A program made the position numbers and the translations under genes. Positions 59,205 through 64,000 of a stretch of 64,000 bases of DNA are shown here, one piece after another. Source of the stretch: Lentzea jiangxiensis. Lineage in GTDB: Bacteria; Actinomycetota; Actinomycetes; Mycobacteriales; Pseudonocardiaceae. The notes below the pieces were generated by a model, which saw only the letters and a program-made list of their open reading frames with translations, was not told the DNA's origin and did no database searches. The DNA is taken from assembly GCF_900104175.1 (NCBI RefSeq), contig NZ_FNIX01000011.1:1-64000 (forward strand), in the 5' to 3' direction. The first letter of the stretch is position 1, and the number at the start of each line of letters is the position of its first letter.

Positions 59205-59831
59205 TCACGTGTCGATGACGAAGTCGAACCTGGCGGTGTAGCGGTTGCCGACGAGCGGCCCGAGCGCGACCTCGCACTCGCGGTCGAGGTAGGCGTCGCG
59301 CCGGTTCAGCCAGGCCACGTTCATCCCGTACGCCCGCAGGGTGTCCGGGAAGAACAGCTGCGTGGTGAGGACGGGACCGCCCCGCGCCTGCACCTTGACG
59401 TGGATGTGCGGGGTCCGGCCGGGGTAGTCCTTCGGGATGATCGTCTCCAGCACGTACGCGCCGGAGGCGTTGGTGAACTGGTGCCCGCGCATCTTGTACG
59501 TCCGGTTGTCGTACACGCCGCGGTCGTCGGCCTGCCAGAAGTCCAGCAGGACGTTCGGGATCGGCTCGCACTTCATCGTGTACACGAACCCGGTCAGGCT
59601 GAGCACGACGCCGGTCACGCCGGGCGTGCGCAGGTTCGTGCGCTGCGGGGAGTCCCGCTTGAAGTAGGGACCCTCGATGTTCGACGGGGTGTCGTCGTCA
59701 TCGACGCAGGTCGGGGTCAGGGGTAGGGGCGCACTGCGCGCCGTGGTGGTGCCGGCGGCGGTCAGCGCGACGACGGCGGCCGCGCCGGTCGCGAGGAACG
59801 CCCGGCGTGAGGGGACGTCTTGTTCGGGCAT
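59205..59831 (-). CDS. Exported intradiol ring-cleavage dioxygenase-like protein
   Basis: A 208-residue protein with a Tat-type signal peptide (SRRAFLATGAAAVVALTAAG, residues 8-27). The mature part is the intradiol dioxygenase fold: IEGPYFKRDSPQRTNL, VLLDFWQADDRGVYDNR (metal-ligand Tyr), and DYPGRTPHIHVKVQARG (Tyr and two His ligands of non-haem Fe3+). Catechol-type rings from lignin or plant phenolics are likely substrates outside the cell. It converges with the methyltransferase gene with no gap. The ATG at 59831 has GGAG upstream. Confidence 0.93.
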   Translation of the reverse strand: MPEQDVPSRRAFLATGAAAVVALTAAGTTTARSAPLPLTPTCVDDDDTPSNIEGPYFKRDSPQRTNLRTPGVTGVVLSLTGFVYTMKCEPIPNVLLDFWQADDRGVYDNRTYKMRGHQFTNASGAYVLETIIPKDYPGRTPHIHVKVQARGGPVLTTQLFFPDTLRAYGMNVAWLNRRDAYLDRECEVALGPLVGNRYTARFDFVIDT

Positions 59832-59944
59832 GGTCGAACTCCGGTGGTTGCAACCCGCGGCAGGGGGCTTGGGCTGGACCGACGGGCCGAACGTTAGTGC
59901 CGGAACGATTCGCGGCTCCAGTTACGGTCCAGACCAAAAGCCCG

Positions 59945-60808
59945 TCAGAACTCGACGTGGGTGAGCTTGTCCGGGTTCGCGATGTCGTAGACCGCGGCGA
60001 CCTTGCCGTCGTGCACCGTGAACGCCGTCACACGGGCCGTCACCTCGCCATAGGCCGGCATGAGCACGCCCAAGTCGCCGTTGACCAGCACCGGCCGGTG
60101 CGCCTGCGGGTGGCCGTACTTGCGCACCAGGCCGAGGAAGAAGCGGGCGACCTTGTCCGCGCCCGAGACCGTGTGGACCGCCGTGCGCACCTTGCCGCCC
60201 CCGTCGCCGATCATGACGGCGTCCGGGTGGAGCAGCTCGAGCACGGCGTCGATGTCCCCGCTCGACATGGCCCGCAGGAACTTCTCCAGCACCTCCTGCT
60301 GCTCCGCCAGCGCCGCGCGGGGCGGTGGCTCGGCGTCCGCGACGGCCTTGCGGGCGCGGGACGCGTGCTGGCGGGCGGAGGCCTCCGAGACCTGCAGCAC
60401 GCCGGCGATCTCGTTGAACGGCAAGGAGAACGCGTCGTGCAGCACGAACGCCACGCGCTGGTCGGGGGTGAGCCGGTCGAGCACCACCAGCGCCGCCATC
60501 CGCACGCCGTCCGAGCGGACCACGCTCGCCAGCGGGTCCTCGTCCTCGCCGGTGGTGAGCAACGGCTCCGGCAGCCACGAGCCAACGTACGTCTCGCGGC
60601 GCACGGCGGCGGAGCGCAGCCGGTCCAGGCAGATGCGGCTCACCACCGTCGTGAGCCAGGCGCGGGGGTCCTGCACGTGCTCCGCCTTCGCGAACCGCGG
60701 CCACGCCTCCTGCACCGCGTCCTCCGCGTCGGCGACGCTGCCGGTCAGGCGGTAGGCGACACCGATCAGGTGCGCTCGGTGGAGTCCGAAGACGTCAGCG
60801 GCGGTCAC
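59945..60808 (-). CDS. sigJ: ECF41-type sigma factor (SigJ-like) with SnoaL-like C-terminal domain
   Basis: A 287-residue extracytoplasmic function sigma factor. Region 2 (about residues 6-70, HLIGVAYRLTGSVADAEDAVQEAW) and region 4 (DRLTPDQRVAFVLHDAFSLPFNEIAGVLQVSEASARQHASRARKAV) are followed by a SnoaL-like domain. The three ECF41 signature motifs are present: SWLPEPLL in the linker, GDGGGK and NPDKL in the C-terminal domain. In this class the C-terminal domain, not a separate anti-sigma factor, tunes activity. The likely target is the promoter at 57795-57821. The GTG at 60808 is the start; no ECF41 site precedes this gene. Confidence 0.95.
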   Translation of the reverse strand: MTAADVFGLHRAHLIGVAYRLTGSVADAEDAVQEAWPRFAKAEHVQDPRAWLTTVVSRICLDRLRSAAVRRETYVGSWLPEPLLTTGEDEDPLASVVRSDGVRMAALVVLDRLTPDQRVAFVLHDAFSLPFNEIAGVLQVSEASARQHASRARKAVADAEPPPRAALAEQQEVLEKFLRAMSSGDIDAVLELLHPDAVMIGDGGGKVRTAVHTVSGADKVARFFLGLVRKYGHPQAHRPVLVNGDLGVLMPAYGEVTARVTAFTVHDGKVAAVYDIANPDKLTHVEF

Positions 60809-60810
60809 GG

Positions 60811-60825
60811 TTGGCAGTTTGCCAA
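60811..60825. promoter_or_regulatory. Perfect palindrome between sigJ and dnaG
   Basis: TTGGCAGTTTGCCAA is a 6-bp inverted repeat with a 3-nt centre. It lies directly upstream of the sigJ GTG (60808, minus) and overlaps the -35 region of dnaG, so a repressor bound here could affect both. The protein is unknown. Confidence 0.5.
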
Positions 60826-60830
60826 AGGAT

Positions 60831-60836
60831 TAGACT
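60831..60836 (+). promoter_or_regulatory. -10 hexamer TAGACT of dnaG
   Basis: TAGACT ends 7 nt before the GTG of dnaG at 60844, a textbook leaderless arrangement in actinobacteria. Confidence 0.6.
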
Positions 60837-60843
60837 CGGACGC

Positions 60844-62733
60844 GTGGCAGGACGCATCAGGGAGAGCGACATCGCGTTGGTGCGTGAGCGCAGCCGGATC
60901 GACGAGGTCGTCGGTGACCACGTTTCGCTGAAGCGAGCCGGCGGAGGCGCGCTCAAGGGGTTGTGCCCCTTCCACGACGAGAAGACGCCGTCGTTCAACG
61001 TGCGCCCGTCGCACGGCACGTTCCACTGCTTCGGCTGCGGCGAGGGCGGCGACGTGATCGCCTTCGTGATGAAGGTCGAGCACCTGTCGTTCGTCGAGGC
61101 CGTCGAACGGCTCGCGGACCGCGCGGGCATCCAGCTCGTCTACGAGGGCGGCGGCGCGACGGTCCAGCGCGACCGGGGCACGCGCAGCAGGCTCATCGAG
61201 GCGCACAAGGCCGCCGCCGAGTACTACGCGGAGCAGCTCGCGACGCCGGACGCGCAGCCCGCGCGGGAGTTCCTGGCCGAGCGCGGGTTCGACGAGGCCG
61301 CGGCGCGCCAGTTCGGGTGCGGCTTCGCGCCGGGCGGCTGGGACAAGCTCACCAAGTACCTGCTCGGGCGGGGTTTCGAGCTGCAGGAGCTGATCAAGGC
61401 GCAGCTCACCAAGGAGGGCCGCCAGGGTCCGATCGACCGGTTCCACCGGCGGCTGCTGTGGCCGATCAAGGACATCGGCGGCGAAGTGGTCGGGTTCGGC
61501 GCGCGCCGGATCTTCGACGACGACCCGATCCAGGCCAAGTACCTGAACACCAGCGAGTCGATGATCTACAAGAAGTCGCACGTGCTGTTCGGGCTCGACC
61601 AGGCCAAGCGCGAGATCGCCAAGCGCAAGCAGGCGGTCATCGTCGAGGGCTACACCGACGTGATGGCGATGCACCTGGCGGGCGTGCCGACGGCGGTCGC
61701 GTCCTGCGGCACGGCGTTCGGCACGGACCACATGAACGTGCTGCGCAGGCTGCTGATCGACGACGACGTCAACGGCGAGGTCATCTTCACCTTCGACGGC
61801 GATGAGGCGGGGCAGAAGGCCGCGCTGAAGGCGTTCGAGGGCGAGCAGCAGTTCAGCGCGCAGACCTACATCGCGGTGGCGCCCGACGGCATGGACCCGT
61901 GCGAGCTGCGGCAGGCCAAGGGCGACGTGGCGGTGCGCGACCTGGTGGCGCGGCGCACGCCGTTGATCGAGTTCGCCATCAAGGCGCAGCTCAAGGCGTA
62001 CGACCTCGACTCAGTGGACGGGCGCGTCGAGGCGCTCAAGAAGATGGTGCCGTTCGTCGCGCAGATCAAGGACCGCGCCAAGCGCGACGGCTACGCGACG
62101 CGGCTCGCGTGGTGGGTCGGCTGGGACGACGAGGCGATGGTCGTGCGCCGGGTGCGCCAGACCGCCGGCGGCAAGGCCCCGGTCGCGCCCGCGCAGCGCA
62201 CCGACCCGAACCAGATGGCGCTCGGCGTCGAGGTCGACGGCCCGCCGCGGCCGAACCCGCGCGACCCGCGGCTGGTGCCCGAGCGCGAGGTCCTCAAGAT
62301 CGCGCTGCGGCTGCCGGAGTACGCCGGGCCGCTGTACGACTCGCTGCCGGACGAGGCCTTCACCGACCCCGCGTACGTGGCGCTGCACCGCGCGATCCGC
62401 GACGCCGGTGGCGCGTCCAGCGGCCTCGCGGGCACGGCGTATCTGGACGCGATCTCGCAGGCGTGCCGGTACGCGTCGGTGCGGTCGGTGCTGACCGAGC
62501 TCGCCGTGGAACCGTTGACCGTCAAGCAGAACGACGAGTTCCGCTACGTGTCGATGGTGATCGCGCGCCTGCAGGAGGTGCAGGTCGGCAAGCAGGTCGA
62601 GGACGTGAAGTCGCGGCTGCGGCGGCTGTCGCCGATCAAGGACGCCGACGAGTACCGGGCGCTGTGGGGCGACCTGGTGGCGCTGGAGGAGTACCGCAAG
62701 GCGCTCCTGCAGCAGAGCGCTGGAGTGCTGTAG
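60844..62733 (+). CDS. dnaG: DNA primase DnaG
   Basis: A 629-residue primase that makes RNA primers for replication. The zinc-binding domain has GLCPFHDEKTPSF and HCFGCGEGGDV (CHC2 zinc motif, about residues 38-70). The TOPRIM catalytic core carries VIVEGYTDVMAMH with the catalytic Glu and FTFDGDEAGQKAA with the Asp residues, and a C-terminal helicase-binding domain follows. The frame is open a little upstream, but GTG 60844 with a leaderless TAGACT box is the start. In related genomes dgt directly precedes it; here the accessory block intervenes. Confidence 0.97.
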   Translation: MAGRIRESDIALVRERSRIDEVVGDHVSLKRAGGGALKGLCPFHDEKTPSFNVRPSHGTFHCFGCGEGGDVIAFVMKVEHLSFVEAVERLADRAGIQLVYEGGGATVQRDRGTRSRLIEAHKAAAEYYAEQLATPDAQPAREFLAERGFDEAAARQFGCGFAPGGWDKLTKYLLGRGFELQELIKAQLTKEGRQGPIDRFHRRLLWPIKDIGGEVVGFGARRIFDDDPIQAKYLNTSESMIYKKSHVLFGLDQAKREIAKRKQAVIVEGYTDVMAMHLAGVPTAVASCGTAFGTDHMNVLRRLLIDDDVNGEVIFTFDGDEAGQKAALKAFEGEQQFSAQTYIAVAPDGMDPCELRQAKGDVAVRDLVARRTPLIEFAIKAQLKAYDLDSVDGRVEALKKMVPFVAQIKDRAKRDGYATRLAWWVGWDDEAMVVRRVRQTAGGKAPVAPAQRTDPNQMALGVEVDGPPRPNPRDPRLVPEREVLKIALRLPEYAGPLYDSLPDEAFTDPAYVALHRAIRDAGGASSGLAGTAYLDAISQACRYASVRSVLTELAVEPLTVKQNDEFRYVSMVIARLQEVQVGKQVEDVKSRLRRLSPIKDADEYRALWGDLVALEEYRKALLQQSAGVL

Positions 62734-63233
62734 TGGGCTTGTTCAAGCGGTTGTTCGGCAACGGCGCGCCGGACGGGTTCACCGGCGCGCTGGACGAGGA
62801 CGAGACCGTCATCGCGTCCGCGCCCGTGCAGGGCGGCGGCCACCTAGTCGTGACGTCGCTCGGCCTGTGGCTGCCGGGCGAGGAGCCACGCCGGATCGGC
62901 TGGCACCTCGTCAGCAAGGTGAAGTGGGAGGGCGCGCTGCGGGTCGTGGAGGCCACCGAGGCCTCCGTCGAAGGGCCTGTCGTGCTGCTGGAGGACCTTC
63001 CCGCACAACGGTTCGGCCTGGACGACCCCGGTCGCGTGCTGCGCGCGATCAGCCAGCGCGTCGAGGGGTCGATCCGGCACCGCGAACGCGTCGAGTCGCC
63101 GGGCGTGTGGATCCTGCAGCGCAAGATCCCCGGCCAGGACGGCGTGGTGTGGCAGGCGCGCGGCGACGCGGGTGTCGCCCTCGCCGACGTGCGCGAGGCC
63201 GTTTCGGCGTTCGCCGCGAAGCTCGCGGGATAG
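62733..63233 (+). CDS. Conserved actinobacterial protein downstream of dnaG
   Basis: A 166-residue soluble protein. It begins MGLFKRLFGNG, then GHLVVTSLGLWLPGEEPRRIGWHLVSKVKW gives a beta-rich, PH-like pattern, and ends in a helix AVSAFAAKLAG. It is usually found after dnaG in actinobacteria in my recollection, without an assigned role. The GTG at 62733 overlaps the dnaG stop codon by 1 nt (TAGTG), so it is translationally coupled to primase and may be connected with it. No signal peptide. Confidence 0.8.
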   Translation: MGLFKRLFGNGAPDGFTGALDEDETVIASAPVQGGGHLVVTSLGLWLPGEEPRRIGWHLVSKVKWEGALRVVEATEASVEGPVVLLEDLPAQRFGLDDPGRVLRAISQRVEGSIRHRERVESPGVWILQRKIPGQDGVVWQARGDAGVALADVREAVSAFAAKLAG

Positions 63234-63234
63234 C

Positions 63235-63250
63235 AGTACGCGTGTACTGT
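63235..63250 (+). promoter_or_regulatory. Palindromic operator and -10 box upstream of the Tam-like gene
   Basis: AGTACGCGTGTACT (63235-63248) is an inverted repeat (AGTAC with GTACT around GCGT). It overlaps a TACTGT -10 box (63245-63250) that ends 7 nt before the ATG at 63258, a leaderless arrangement. A dimeric repressor bound here would block the promoter. Confidence 0.55.
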
Positions 63251-63257
63251 TAGTCGT

Positions 63258-63998
63258 ATGTGGGATCCGGCGCAGTACCTGGCCTTCGCCGATCACCGGG
63301 CGCGGCCGTTCTACGAACTCATGGCGCGCGTGCGGGCCTCGGAGCCTCGACGCGTGGTGGACGTGGGTTGCGGACCGGGCAACCTGACTGTCTCGCTGTC
63401 CGCGCGCTGGCCCGCGGCCGTGGTCGAGGCGTTCGACTCGTCGCCGGAGATGGTCGAGGCGGCCCGTGCCGCCGGCGTCGACGCGCGCGTGGACGACGTG
63501 ACGACCTGGCGCCCGGCGCCCGACACCGACGTCCTGGTGTCCAACGCGGTGCTGCAGTGGATCCCCGAGCATCCCTCGATCGTGTCCGGGTGGGCTTCCT
63601 CGCTGCCTTCGGGCGCGTGGCTCGCGTTCCAGGTGCCGGGCAACTTCACGAGCCCGTCGCACAGGCTGGTCCGCGAGGTGGCGGGCGAGGCGCTGGCACA
63701 CGTCTTCCGTGGCGAGAAGCCGGTTCTGAGCCCGGTGGAGTACGCCGGACTGCTGGGCGACTGCTCCACTGTGGACGTCTGGGAGACGACGTACGTGCAG
63801 CGGCTCTCCGGTCCCGACCCGGTGCTCGAATGGGTGACCGGAACGGCACTGCGACCCGTCCGGGCCGCACTGTCCTCAGCGGACTGGGGGGCTTACCTGG
63901 CGGAACTGGCGCCGCGGCTGCGCGAGGCGTACCCCGCGCGCGCCGACGGCACCACTTGGTTCCCTTTCAGGCGGATCTTCGCGGTGGCGCGAGTGTGA
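63258..63998 (+). CDS. Trans-aconitate 2-methyltransferase-like SAM methyltransferase
   Basis: A 246-residue class I methyltransferase close to Tam. It begins MWDPAQYLAFADHRARPFYELMARV, typical of trans-aconitate methyltransferases, with motif I VVDVGCGPGNLTVSLSARWP (about residues 33-52) and DVLVSNAVLQWIPEH (motif IV). Tam detoxifies trans-aconitate by forming its methyl ester. The end is intact, one base before the window edge region. The palindrome over its promoter suggests local repression. Substrate assignment rests on family similarity alone. Confidence 0.9.
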   Translation: MWDPAQYLAFADHRARPFYELMARVRASEPRRVVDVGCGPGNLTVSLSARWPAAVVEAFDSSPEMVEAARAAGVDARVDDVTTWRPAPDTDVLVSNAVLQWIPEHPSIVSGWASSLPSGAWLAFQVPGNFTSPSHRLVREVAGEALAHVFRGEKPVLSPVEYAGLLGDCSTVDVWETTYVQRLSGPDPVLEWVTGTALRPVRAALSSADWGAYLAELAPRLREAYPARADGTTWFPFRRIFAVARV

Positions 63999-64000
63999 AG

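Overview
The window is 64 kb of high-GC actinobacterial chromosome. Strong G/C at third codon positions, many GTG/TTG starts, frequent leaderless promoters (TANNNT about 7 nt before the start codon), a DUF5753/DUF397 regulator pair, a 6C RNA and an ArsR-Zur pair point to an actinomycete, most likely Pseudonocardiales (Lentzea/Saccharothrix/Amycolatopsis-like). The genus is an inference. From memory, much of the housekeeping gene order (lepA, sirA-cysH, hemW, hrcA-dnaJ2-rsmE, phoH-ybeY-CNNM-CDA-like-era-recO-uppS, smtB-zur, glyS, dgt, dnaG) matches the Rv2343-Rv2404 segment of Mycobacterium tuberculosis, so this is conserved core chromosome interrupted by accessory blocks.

Layout. 0-0.4 kb: end of an rRNA operon (23S 3' end, 5S, terminator). 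0.7-2.1 kb: DUF5753/DUF397 pair and a PemK/MazF-like toxin. 2.2-6.3 kb: lepA, DUF72 protein, methyltransferase, small helical protein, HD hydrolase. 6.4-16.1 kb: secreted GH18 chitinase behind a DasR-type operator, nitronate monooxygenase, three tandem DUF885 proteins, amino-acid permease, quinone oxidoreductase. 16.2-20.6 kb: exported RNase with barstar, enoyl-CoA hydratase, PfpI-MarR unit behind twin operators, exported protein, DUF3800-like gene beside a hairpin element.

20.7-29.1 kb: a sulfur assimilation operon on the minus strand (sirA, zinc ribbon protein, cysH, cysD, cysN, ssuA/B/C-like transporter, sirohydrochlorin chelatase). Its 5' leader encodes a 28-residue leader peptide, two mutually exclusive hairpins and a stem that can hide the sirA ribosome binding site. 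Sulfate is activated by CysDN, reduced by the APS reductase CysH, then by SirA, whose siroheme needs the chelatase; the ABC system supplies the sulfur source.

29.3-36.4 kb: hemW, then an inserted DUF262-DUF1524 restriction-like gene that also carries an alkyltransferase-like DNA-binding region, then hrcA-dnaJ2-rsmE. 36.5-36.6 kb: a clear 6C RNA. 36.9-40.1 kb: hydrolase, TetR regulator, HIT protein, two tandem acetyltransferases. 40.2-46.4 kb: phoH, ybeY, CNNM protein, degenerate cytidine deaminase homologue, era, recO, uppS and small proteins. 46.8-49.6 kb: ArsP-type permease with a DUF1980 partner, then zur, an SmtB-like sensor and a membrane protein, a probable zinc locus. 49.6-54.9 kb: monooxygenase-fold protein, TPR protein, glyS, peptidase E, YdcF protein, dgt.

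54.9-60.8 kb: an accessory block between dgt and dnaG with two tandem serpins, a lone DUF5753 protein without its DNA-binding half, a convergent 58-residue gene, an ECF41-type sigma factor, and a carboxymuconolactone decarboxylase gene whose promoter matches the ECF41 consensus. 60.8-64 kb: dnaG, a conserved protein and a Tam-like methyltransferase.

The strongest candidates for under-described biology are the sulfur operon leader, the DUF262-DUF1524-ATL fusion, the DUF3800-like gene with its hairpin element, the serpin pair and the ECF41 mini-regulon. All coordinates and motifs were read by eye; no database search or folding program was run.
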